Shown here: positions 23,040-34,217 of the stretch, one piece after another
How the letters are laid out: each line of letters opens with the position of its first letter
Position numbering within the stretch: position 1 is the first letter of the stretch
Source: Antedon bifida
Lineage: Eukaryota; Echinodermata; Crinoidea; Comatulida; Antedonidae
Direction: 5' to 3'
DNA length: 64,000 bases
NCBI GenBank assembly: GCA_963402885.1
Contig: OY727100.1
Coordinates: 19,191,665 to 19,255,664, forward strand
Position numbers and translations under genes: made by a program
Notes under the pieces: generated by a model
Database searches by the model: none
What the model was told of the DNA's origin: nothing
What the model saw: the letters and a program-made list of their open reading frames with translations, nothing else

Positions 23040-24381
23040 ATGTTAGGCATGCGAAGTCATTTCTGTTTTATATTATTTTTACTCATACCAACAGTCAAGG
23101 GTAAGATTCAACTTATTTTTTAAAAATTCAAGTTAGTTTGTGAAATAAAAAATGATGTAGGCCTATAATAAGTCATGATTACAGATAGTGAAACAGCTGG
23201 CATGGAATGGAGGAAATATAATTTTATGGGACATCTGCTCAGAAAGAAAAAACTGGAACATTTAATTTTAACAGGGAAGATCGAAGGGAGGAAATCAAGA
23301 GGAAATCAAAGAGCTATGTTTATAGAAAGGATTGCAAAAGAACTCAAACTGAATTTTGAAGAATTTTTCAGAGTCGCTGAGAACCGGACTTGGTACATGA
23401 AGAAGAAGAAGAAGAAGAAGAAGGCTATATTGATTGTGATAATTCACTCACATAGACTCATAATTATATTCTACTGCAGTTACTATACTGTAGTAATCTT
23501 GACATGATTCTTTTTTATAGTAGTTTTGAATTTTGAAAACTTAAATTATAGGTTGTCCAATCGGCGAACAAAGTTACGAAACATCATGTTACTACATCCA
23601 TGACGTCACGGCAACCACCTGGTCGACCGCGTCAAGTGCATGTGAATTGCGTGGCACGGGATATCGCCTGGCGACCATCACGTCAAGTGAAGAGCAGCAG
23701 GCAATCCAAGGAATGGTGAACCATTATACGTTTGACTTTTGGATTGGTCTTCATCAACCAACTACAGGAGCACCATTCCAATGGGAGAATGGTCTTCTTT
23801 ATAGGTGAGTTATTAGTTCCTAACACGACTTGGAGCCCACATTAGGCCTCACTATAATAATGATACGAAATGTTTGTCTGTACGACATCGGATTTATGTA
23901 AATTATACATTTGTCCAAGTCGTCGTCCACTATTATAACACTTTTTTTTTGGAGACGTTAGAATCGACCAAATTGGATACAGTCGACAATTCCCGCCTTT
24001 TTATATACCAAACCTAATTCAACTTATGTGAATAGTACTTCCATATGACGTCATAAGCCGGTTTCTAGTTCATCGCAAAAAAAAAAGAACATCTAAAGAT
24101 CGGATTGCCAGTTATCTTAAAACCTGTTTCATTTATAGCTTAAAAGTTCTGACTGGCATTACCAACGTATAATTTGCTACGGGAACTTCACTTTACTACA
24201 TGTTCGATCATTTTACAGCTATTCAGACTGGGTAACAGAACCGTCTACAAGCGGACGCAAATGCACGCGTCTTGATTATTCAAACGGGTTCCGATGGACT
24301 ACAGAGACCTGTAACCAGCCTGCAACCTCCACGCCTTACATCTGTGAATATGAACAGGGTAAAGTATATCGCAACATTTAA
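23040..24381 (+). CDS. Small secreted C-type lectin-domain protein, 3 exons
   Basis: Exons 23040-23100, 23552-23804 and 24219-24381, all in frame, about 158 aa. Signal peptide MLGMRSHFCFILFLLIPTVKG, then one CTLD. It shows an N-terminal extra Cys (GCPIG), SCYYI, ACELRG, the WIGL core motif, KCTRL, TCNQ and the closing ICEY, so it is a long-form CTLD with three disulfides. The Ca/sugar motifs are not classical: EPS where EPN/QPD is expected, and RWTT where WND is expected. Mannose- or galactose-type binding is therefore doubtful. An alternative ending splices at 24358 to 24727-24758 (acceptor ttttgtag). Intron 1 carries a LINE fragment. Confidence 0.87.
23175..23424 (+). mobile_element. RTE-like LINE 3' fragment in lectin intron 1
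   Basis: The frame encodes the C-terminal tail of a LINE endonuclease-reverse transcriptase: GHLLRKKKLEHLILTGKIEG, then RKSRGNQRAM and AENRTWYM. It ends in an (aag)n run at 23400-23423. It is 5'-truncated, as usual for LINE insertions, and the remaining frame is open. RTE assignment comes from memory of the LxxLILTGKIEGxRxRGRQR tail. Confidence 0.75.
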
Positions 24382-24427
24382 AAGTGTTACTTTACAAATC
24401 AATCAATAGATTTGTTGAGACCATTGA

Positions 24428-24583
24428 TGTTTGCGCGTGCCATACCTAAGCGTACCATACAAAAGACAAATATTAAATGTTATCTTTTTGACGCTCAAAG
24501 TTAAATTAAGTCCTTGGTTCGATTTATTTTGAGTGTAGAATCGTGGGCCTATTATAGTATTAAGTATGGCACGCGCAAAGTTT
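24428..24583. mobile_element. Small TIR element downstream of lectin exon 3
   Basis: Inverted ends gtttgcgcgtgccatac (left, about 24429) and gtatggcacgcgcaaag (right, about 24565), spaced about 150 bp, nearly perfect. No coding capacity. Probably a MITE of a family not repeated elsewhere in the window. Confidence 0.6.
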
Positions 24584-24647
24584 CTTTAAAAAAACCGATG
24601 TATGCAAAGAAAAACGTATTGCGTTATTATATCAACATTGTTGCCGG

Positions 24648-24682
24648 CAATTGGTCATGGCATGCCATGACATGACCAATTT
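24648..24682. repeat. Compact palindrome
   Basis: Arms aattggtcat and atgaccaatt enclose the inner palindrome tggcatgcca. Fold-back element remnant or recombination hairpin; no target duplication seen. Confidence 0.6.
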
Positions 24683-25350
24683 TGAAATGGGGGAAGGGAT
24701 GAGCTTCCTTTGACAGAATTTTGTAGGAGCAAAATGGAACTCAGACGAGAGCATCTAATGTGAATTGTTCGAACTACAGTACACCTATACGGGTAACGGT
24801 AAGCACGTATTTTTTTAAAAAAATAAATAAGATTTATATGTAAGATTTAAATAAACTAAGATAGTTGGTTATTGCAAATCAATTTAAACCAGTTAACTCC
24901 GATTGCAATAACAAATCCTAAGTAAGTTTAATGAAATTAATTAATTCCTAAGCCATTGAGGATTTCGGTGCATTAAATTATTATTATTATTATTATTATT
25001 TGTATATTTCATTTCTTTCCGTCTTATTTTTGCCGTTTTCACTACAGTTATACTATTATATACTTAATAAAATATCGTCAACAAATTATATACTACTAAC
25101 ATCCCTTTAGTTATAATGAATTATTCCAAAGTTGGTAGGTAACCAATCACAACATACAACAGAGGATACATAATTATTTACATGCTTGGTTGCACACAGC
25201 CTCAAGACCACACTCTGATGAGAGAAAACGAATGTTTACAAAGCACTCATAACACGTTTCTGACCCTTACAGAACGGTTTGACCCTGCTCTGTCCCAATT
25301 CCGATTTATAGTTAAAGTTGTGATATATATCTCGATAATTTGTGTTCAAT

Positions 25351-28300
25351 ATGTCTGCGAAAAACACCGATATCGGTCCTTTAATTGGAGCTGTCGATCA
25401 AGGTACCAGCAGCACACGGTTTTTGGTAAGTCAAGCATGAATGAATTCAGGAGATAAGCATTAATTTGTGGTGGGGGTGTGCGAAGGTGGCAGTGGGGTG
25501 TGTTCATGTTGATTGATGTGATAGGCTATTTCTTTTTATCTACTGTATTTATTTTAGCTAAAGTATCAGCAGTGTGGGCAGTTAATCTTTTATGTGGTGG
25601 CCTTATGAATATTTAGATTGTTGTTGTAAATGTCAATTGAAATATTTGCAAGAATGATTAGGATTTATATTTAGATGACTACCTTGTAAAGTTTGTGACA
25701 TTTCAAAACCCACCAATCATGTTGTTCAAATATTTGCATTTAGTAAATTTGAAGGTCAGAGATTGCATACTATAATATTCCTACTCCTATGTTAAAATTT
25801 CAATAAAAAAGTAAAATATAAATTACAGTAAAATCATAATTTGACATTTTACTACTGACCAGTTTTTCTGTTTTGTTGCATTCTTCAAAGGTTTTTTCCA
25901 GTAAAACGTCCGAGTTGATATGTTTCCATCAAACAGAGTTGACACAGATGTTTCCAAAAGAAGGGTAAGATGAATGGGAAATAGTGGTGTTTCTAAAAAC
26001 ATTGTTGGCATATTAATGAAAATTGAATACTACTGTGTTATTTTAAAATTCATGCTAACTTAATTATGGGAGGGCATTCAGGGCTTAGGAATGCATTTAA
26101 ATAGTATTTTCAAGGGCATCAGCGCTTACTTCACAGATGTTTCTTCCCATATTGAGTGATTTAATAGATTTATATGGATAGAAAAGAAATTTAAAAAAAA
26201 TTAATGGTAAACATATTCACATAAGTTGAATAGAACAATTAGAATGTCCATTATTTTCAGGCTATTTTTACAAAATGTTTATGCTCCTGTGGCTGTATTC
26301 ATCATTCATATGAGGTTAAGGAAAACACCCTTAAAATTAAAAAAATCTCATATCAAAGTGAATAAAATTTAAGGGAAATACTTAAATATTTATTATTGAA
26401 TTAAGTTTTATAAATACTTAATATTTAAGAGGAATATATCACAGCAGGGAACCAGAACACTCTTGCATCATCAGCCATTCATGAAAATTGAATAAGAATT
26501 AAAATGTTTATACGGACCACTAGTGTGCTTTGCATAAAATTCTAAAAACAAAAGTTCTCTGTTTTTATATCTATATATTTTAAATTATCAGTCCCAATGG
26601 AAAAAGATGGCACCCTGCAAATTGACAATGAAATTAACTTTGGGATCTTTATCACTCATCAAGGAATACAAAAATAGTCAGAAGTGTGCTGTGTGTGTTG
26701 CTCATAGTGAATATAAAATAAAAAGACTAAACCACTATACTATACAAGCCTGAAAATACCAGTACCGACAGATGATATTGTTTTATGATACTTTTCACAC
26801 AACAGATATCAACCCTTGATTATATATTCTTTCCTATAAAAAAATATCTTCAGCATGTTGACAATGAAATTTGATTAACCTTTGTACTTGTGAATGACAC
26901 AGAGAAGGTCAAGTTGTGTATAAAAGATATACATATAGCTATAAACAAATAAACTTCTGACCTACTTTTGAAACATGAAGTTTCAAGGACATCAATGAAC
27001 ATTGTTAAAATGATAATGAGTTATCTAACATTGTTTTTTTTATTATCATTTTGTCTAACATTCACCCACTTTCAATTCTTTTTAAATTTAAATAGAGTAT
27101 AAAGTTAACTTAGTTAACTTTAATTTATTTTTTTAGAATTTATTGACTGCCATGATCTACAATTTATCAAGCATTTTGCTACAATTTTAACTGTATTTTA
27201 TCATAAAATTATATATAAAATTGAATATACATGTTACTCGAATAACCCAACCCACTAAACACCCCCCTCAACAATAAACACCCAGAGGCCCATATATAAT
27301 ACCGTATATATTATTTAAGATATAAACAAAGGACACGATGACATCATATTAATACCATATTTGGACACATCACACTTTTTTGTCAACAAGTTTGATAGTG
27401 TAGATAGTGCTTAAAGAACCATGAAACCAGACAAAAAAAAGTGGGGATGGGATGTAGAGTGAAAAATGTAGAAAATGTAACTGTACCAATTATCAATTAA
27501 AGAGAATTTTATTTTAAATTAAAATAAAAATCATAACATTTATGGCAGATGGGTTGAAGAGGACCCGTTAGAGATTCTGGAAACTGTTTATACATGCATC
27601 GAGGAAACCATGAAGAAGCTGGCAGCAAAGAACATTGATGCAAGTTGTATGAAGGCTATCGGGATCACAAACCAACGTGAAACAACCGTTGTGTGGGATA
27701 GAACAACAGGAAAACCATTGCATCCAGCTATTGGTGAGATTAAATTAAGAGAGCATGTATTTTATTTTATTGCTTATTTATTATTGCTTAATAACTTGTT
27801 TTGCTTATCAATTTTGTTGATAACTAATGGAAATGTTAAATTCTTCCACTCAATCAGAAGTTTATTTAAGGCTCTTTCAACCTGCTCTATTTTTGACCTA
27901 GCACCCAACCTTTGATAACCTCCAAGAACTGATGAGATCGATTGACTCAATCCTTTATTTTTGGCATCCACTTTTTATTGTAGCCTCATAACTTTTAACA
28001 TGAATATTTTGATTTTTTATAGTATAATATAACTCAACTGAACTGTTAATGAATTATTATTAATGAAAACAGTACATAAGCAATCAATCAATGTTGTCAA
28101 AATGATGAAAAGACAAGTTTTGAGCTTACCAACTAATTTACATAATCAACACTTGGTCAGGGCAAATGAGGGCAGCAAACAAAATAATGTATGGTGTGAA
28201 GAATGGGCTAAAAACCAGTAATATAAACATTTTTTTCCCAGTGTGGTTGGACAACAGAACTGCATCAACTGTAGATAAACTAATCAACAAGACTCCAAAT

Positions 28301-31300
28301 AAAAACAAAGAATTCCTCAAGGTAATTTAAGTTTATGAATTTACAATAAATAAACAAAAACTACAATAAAGTCCAGTGAACTTCTCAGAAGATGTGCTGT
28401 TACAGTATGTTTGGTGGTGGATAAATTAAAGCCCCCTTCCCTACGTTTTTTAGATCTAATTTAAGATCACAAACTATATTTAATGTAAAAATAATACTAT
28501 ATGGTCCTATTGTGATAACTTTTTTTGTCTTTAAACGGTTAAAAATGTGAAAAATAAGTCGATTCTAATAATTATAGCGGCCCGCTATAAATCCCAAAAT
28601 GCATTGCGCGCGGATTGATATTTTTGTTTTTCACCTGTAATTCGCCCACTTTTCGATCGATCGTGAGGCCAAAACAAATGGAAGACTCCTAACTTTTCAG
28701 CGAAAATACCGGGTTTTCCCCAATTTGTATCAACGGAGTCTGGCAAAAATAGAAAGACAATTAATGCAGCAACTATACAACGTCAGGCTAGGTATATAGC
28801 TAGCGTACGATGTTCGTACGTTACCGATGTTTACCAGCTAGGCCTACAAAACTAAGCTTAGCTAGGCTAGGCCTAAGACCGTCCACGAGAGGTCGATCGC
28901 CGCGAGCTACTTAGGTAGTGCATTGTTTCTCACTTTTGATCATAATTTACCATAAAACGTACATTTAAGACAAGGAATGACATGGTTTAATGTTTTTAAA
29001 GTGATATATATGTATTATTTTCCAAAAAACGTCCAAAATTGCAGGGAAGGGGTCTTTAAGTAATTCTTCATTCCTTAGAGTCATATCTTGGCACTGAGCT
29101 GCTACTTGAAAATTGTGATTTTCGACTTGATAGTCGAGTATTTATTTATTTTTACTTATTTAAAACAGGGATGAAAATAGGATTACAAAAATATATATAA
29201 GAATTCTGTAATAATCTGTGTTTTTGACTCGCAAGGCATGAACAAAAGTGCAAAGCAGAACAAAATAGATAAGAATTATGTATATGGATTGAACCTAAAT
29301 GCATGTTGTGCTACAACTAATTTCAACCTTCATAAGTCGATTTTTACTGTTCTATACATAGCCAAAGTGTGGTCTTCCACTGTCAACATATTTCAGTGCT
29401 GTGAAGGTGAGGTGGTTAATGGACAACATTCCTGCTGTTCAAGATGCTGTAAAAAATGGTAGCTGCCTATTTGGAACTATCGATTCTTGGCTGTTGTGGG
29501 TAGGTAGTTGAAAAACAATATCTGAAGACTGGTAGTATATGCAGGAGTCTTTGGTAACAAACAACAAGAGCATAGCTAGGATTTTTACAACGGCGTTCGT
29601 TTTTTCACAAAAGAAGCAAAAATCGTCATGAGCTAGGCTATATAGCCTATATGTAGGCTACATATTTATCATACTTCACTGCTGAACCCTAGTTTGAGAA
29701 AGGTATGGGTTATGGAAACCCCTCAAACTCCTCTGAACTTACTTAAAATTATCAATCCAGCTTCTTTTATTCTGTCTTCCATTGGAGTAATTTTTATGGC
29801 GAACAACTGCATGATTGATCTATTTTTAGAACATGACGGGTGGAGTGAGTGGAGGAGCGCATCTGACTGATGTCACCAACGCTAGCAGAACCATGCTGAT
29901 GAACCTTAAAACACTGCAGTGGGATGAAGACTTATGCAAGTAAGACTACTGCATGTGGTGAAATAGAATGGGTGAAGTGGAGATATGAGATGGTTTTTGC
30001 TACACTGTATTTGAAGGGGATGGGGGACAAAAGAAAGATGAACTTTTAATGTTTACCACGGTTTATCGTTTCTTGAACTGTTTTAAATATGTATATAAAT
30101 TTATCAAGAGGTATGCACTTTTATGTTTGGCCTTTGGGTAGTTGCCAAATGTTTAATAAATATACATTTGATGACATGCAAATGGTAGAATGTCAGAATA
30201 GAAAATAAAAAAAACATGATGACATTGAAAGTGAGGTTACTCTTGGCGATTCAGAAATTTAAAATTGTTCTATGTGTCTTAGTTTTCTTCCAGGCATTGC
30301 TTCTTCATTACAGGTGTCACAAATTTGAATTTTCTCCCCTCTTTTGAAATTGTTATTCAGTCAAATGTTTTTCCTAGGTTCTTTGATATACCAATGTCAA
30401 TTTTACCAGAAATTCATAGTTCAGCGGAAGTGTATGGAAATCTTAGCAAAGGTGTATTAAAAGGGATGCCTATTGCTGGGGTATTGTATTTCTATTAATT
30501 ATTTAATTTATTTTCATACCGTTTTGTCAAATTAACTATCCTAATGCAATCTGTTTTTAAACTCTTCCATTGTGAATATCAATAATATGATTTTTATTAC
30601 AATATTATCTTTATTATAATATTAAAACACACATTCACAAATATTACATATATTTTGCAGTACACCATGGTCTCCAAAAGGATATAAAGTTAAGTTTTGG
30701 TTAGATATGCTACTACAATTCCTATATCTATCATATAAACGTTTTCCCTTAGATTCTTGGTGATCAACAAGCTGCTTTAGTTGGTCAGAATTGTTTCAAA
30801 AAAGGAATGGCCAAAAATACGTAAGTGGATCTGAAACCAACATACAGAAAAAAGTAGCAATTCAACAGTTTATTTTTTTCACTACTGAGATCAATATTGG
30901 TGATGACAGTATATGTTGCTGGCACTTACCTGGATGAACCAATAGTGGCCCATGCTCTCTTAGTAAGACTTCCAGTCAGAAAAACAGTCTGTTTGCCAGG
31001 AGTTATTATGTGAAACTTATTACAGTATTAAGGTCAATCTTTCAAAAAAAAAAAAAAATCAGCTATAGAATTCAATTCTATTGATTTTTTACAATGATAA
31101 TATAGAAAAGTACAAAATAAGTCTATGTAGGGTTAAGATGGTAACGTTTTTTTTTCTGCATACAGGTATGGTACAGGTTGTTTCCTGTTATACAATACTG
31201 GGGAGGAAGCAGTTCAATCAGCTCACGGTATGCTTACTACAGTTGCTTACAAACTGGGACCAAAAGAACCAACAGTGTTTGCATTGGAGGTACAGCACAC

Positions 31301-34217
31301 CATTTTATTTTTTAATATGAAAATGAATTTCTTCATATTGCCAAAGAGAGAAAATATGCAGGCCTGCGATAACCATAAGCAAGTAATAATTATACAACCT
31401 TTTGATGAAGTCAGTACTAGTCGTAGGGAGGATTTAGAAATATTGCTGTCTGGTCTATTGAATTTTTCAAGTTTTGTTTGCTAAGTTTTGTTTGCTATAG
31501 GCCTTGACACCATGAGAATGCGAGATACTGTACCTTTACTTTATGAATAATGTTTTCTCTGAGTGTACATACAAAGGTAAAAACATTTTCATTTGGAAAC
31601 AACTAATGTATCTTCTTTCAGGGATCGGTTGCCATTACTGGTGCAGCTGTGCGATGGCTTAGGGATAATTTGGGATTTATTAAGGAAGCTCATGAAATTG
31701 GTAAGTTTGAGTTCCAGTGTATGATTGCAACACAATGATTACACAGTAAAACCCCTTCCCCACAAATAGGTGTGACCTCAAAATATAGGTTAGGTTTAGT
31801 GTTAAAAGCTGGTTTTAAAGCAGTATCCTTTTAATAATATTTATGTCCCTTGAACACTGCAGTATGTATAAATTCTAATATAATACATTATTTTGCAGAG
31901 GAACTTGCAAAGAGTGTTGATGACTGTGGAGGTGTTTACTTTGTGCCTGCTTTCTCTGGACTATATGCCCCCTATTGGCAGACAGATGCACGAGGGTATG
32001 TTACATCTTTCTGGCAAAGTCACTGGAAAAGTTACTACTGTACTTGTTTCAAGAATTTATGTAAAGATTTGAAGATAAACTGAATATCGTTGATATAAAG
32101 TTTGCGATACACATAGTTCTGAATCAAAGTTTTTCGATCAATATACTTCGATTGGCCTCATGAGTGAGCATGCAGAAAGTCCAGGAAACTGGGAATATAG
32201 GGAAATTGGGTGGGACTGGTGTAAAAGCTAAAACAATAGCAATGTTCACAGTTGGTTGAATAAAAAGTAGCTATAGGAGAGCATTGTTTCTAAAAAGTTA
32301 AGAAGTATCTTAACTTTGTGTGCAGTTTAATTTCACTCACCTGATCTTCTTGTTTATTTTTCAGTGTGATTTGTGGGCTGACACAGTATTCTACTAAAGC
32401 TCATATCGCCAGGGCAACCCTGGAGTCAGTTAGCTTCCAAACTAAAGAGGCAAGAAGAAGAAAAACTTCATTATTCATTGAAATACATCATGATTATTTT
32501 GAACTAAATTGAAATTGTGTTTCTTCTATGTTTTTTGTTATCTTTGCTTTATTTTTACAAACATCGTTTGTGGTATAGATATTTTGATATATTATTACAT
32601 ATATACAGACATAATTATAAAACATTCAAATTGCGTGCTGGAAAGGGAAAGAAACACAAAATTGCTATTTAATAATTAAATGTTCAAAGTTTAAAGGCCT
32701 TACACATACACAGTCAAGGCCAACTGCAGTATGCTGCTAATAATCAAATTAAAATTAGATGTTAGAAGTACCAGCATCTTTACAAGGTTTTATTGCTGTA
32801 CTTATGGCTGACCTCCCTTTTGCAAGAAGATTATCTGTGAAAAGAAAAATCACAAATATTCTGCATCTAAGTCGATCTAGTTTAACATCTAACCTGTAAT
32901 GGAGGGGGATGTGGTGGTTGTTATATTGTGTCTTTTGCATTTCACACAAAAAACCTATGTTAAATGGCAAATCAAATGCATACTGCATACTTAATTAATA
33001 TTAAGTAATTTTTGTAGATGATTGTTGATGATGTATATTATGGTAGTATAAACTTATTTTAATACATGTGTTGATTGTAACGAATTCAGCTTTTAGATGC
33101 AATGAATAAGGATTCCGGTATTCCCTTACGACAGCTGCAAGTTGATGGTGGTATGACAGCTAATAATCTTTTAATGCAAGACCAAGCAGATCTACTAGGT
33201 ATTCCAGTTGGTAAGGAGAAAGTTTGTTTTTACTTGTCTGCTCTTTGAATTACATATCAGAACATTTTTTTCATGAAAAGCTATTATGGTATTAAATCTG
33301 AAAAGACGCAATACAACACAAAATGATGGAGCAATAAGCAACATTAAAGGGACACCATCAGCACCGAACAAAGTGTCCCCCCCCCCGATAATTGTGGGGT
33401 AATCCCTGAATATACCACACAAAATGTTAGAATAAATAACATGGCATAGGAGATAGGGACGTTATCAGGAAGTGTTCACCATAATAGGGATATCCCGGGA
33501 TAGAGGCTATCTGACAAACCTTCCCTAAAACCAAAGATGTTTTTCTTTTTAAGTACGTCCAACGATGCTTGAAACAACAGCGCTTGGTGCAGCAGTGGCT
33601 GCTGGGAAGGCTGTAGGAGTTTGGGATATAAACCAAGAAAAGGACGTAAATGGAAAAACAACTTTTACCCCGGCTATCGATGAGAAAGGTTTGTATGATA
33701 TACATTATATTATGTTGACAAAAATCATTTTTAATTTTAGAAATAAATTCATATACAAAGAATATGGAACTGTAGTGTAGCATTCCTGTCTTACAACTCC
33801 AAGGTCCAGGGTTAAATATAAAACTACTGCAACTCCCTTAAGAACCTCAAATGAGACCCTTTACACACCTACAAAAACATCTAAAACAACTTGTAACAAG
33901 TTATAACAATTGAGGTTGTAACAATTTTTGCAGATGTGAAAAGGGTATTCGTTTATGAATAAATTTTAATTTGGTAATTAGGAATCTCAGGCTCTGCATA
34001 AATGTCACCAACTCATGTACGAATATTCACAAATGATGTTCTACGGAGTAGAGGAAAATAATAATGATGATGAATAAATATTTTTTTTTAATCTTGTAAA
34101 TTTGGTTATATGAAATAAATGAATGCAAATTATGTTTCAGTTCGTGAAAAGCGTTTTAAAAAATGGTTGAAAGCTGTCCAGCGGTCAATGCAGTGGGAGG
34201 AACGAGATAATGAATAA
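25351..34217 (+). CDS. GK: Glycerol kinase, 15 coding exons, 516 aa
   Basis: ATP + glycerol to sn-glycerol-3-phosphate. Exons: 25351-25425, 25891-25964, 27549-27733, 28242-28321, 29362-29499, 29830-29939, 30378-30480, 30753-30820, 31166-31289, 31622-31700, 31899-31995, 32365-32449, 33090-33210, 33554-33688, 34141-34217. All junctions keep frame. FGGY fold: phosphate loop D16[17 protein letters not shown]; first FGGY signature [13 protein letters not shown] (148-160); [23 protein letters not shown]; second signature from G378 to E398 ([15 protein letters not shown], then ATLE); [23 protein letters not shown]. Length matches the cytosolic or short GK form. The C-terminus lacks the hydrophobic extension of some vertebrate isoforms. 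Intron 12 has a GC donor. The poly(A) signal AATAAA is at 34344. Confidence 0.97.
27288..27413. mobile_element. MITE-A degenerate copy in GK intron 2
   Basis: The right part is clear: accatatttggacacatcac, a T-run, gtcaacaagtttgatagtg and tagatagtgctt. The left end is eroded to gaggcccatatata. Confidence 0.65.
28426..29058. mobile_element. MITE-E: ~630-bp non-autonomous DNA element in GK intron 4
   Basis: Left end ttaaagcccccttccct; right end is the complement of ttaaagaccccttccct. The ends sit on TA, or TTAA, on both sides. The core is unusually GC- and CpG-rich (cgatcgatcgtgagg, gcgtacgatgttcgtacg, ctagctaggcct strings) against AT-rich flanks. No open frame of note. It splits exons 4 and 5 without disturbing splice sites. 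Confidence 0.75.
32450..33089 (+). other. GC-AG intron (GK intron 12)
   Basis: Exon 12 ends AAAGAG and the intron starts GCAAGAAG. The acceptor is cgaattcag before CTTTTAGATGC. AG|GCAAG is the known consensus for GC-AG introns. A GT donor keeping the conserved FQTKE-LLDAMN junction is not available nearby. Confidence 0.8.
33345..33411 (+). mobile_element. Small hairpin repeat (aaggggacacc family), copy 3
   Basis: aaagggacaccatcagca, agtgtccccccc and gtaatccctgaa match the arrangement at 5950-6000. In GK intron 13; the C-run is expanded. Confidence 0.45.

Larger units (their letters stand above)
24382..25350. other. Gap between lectin and glycerol kinase
   Basis: Contains a TIR-bounded segment (24428-24583), a compact palindrome (24648-24682), an alternative terminal lectin exon (24727-24758) and an (att)n run (24977-25001). 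The glycerol kinase promoter should lie at 25.0-25.35 kb, but no clear box is visible. Confidence 0.5.

Noticed and set aside
25182-25457. Open frame starting before glycerol kinase
   Set aside because: It overlaps GK exon 1 in another frame and has no domain; the conserved [11 protein letters not shown] frame is the real one.
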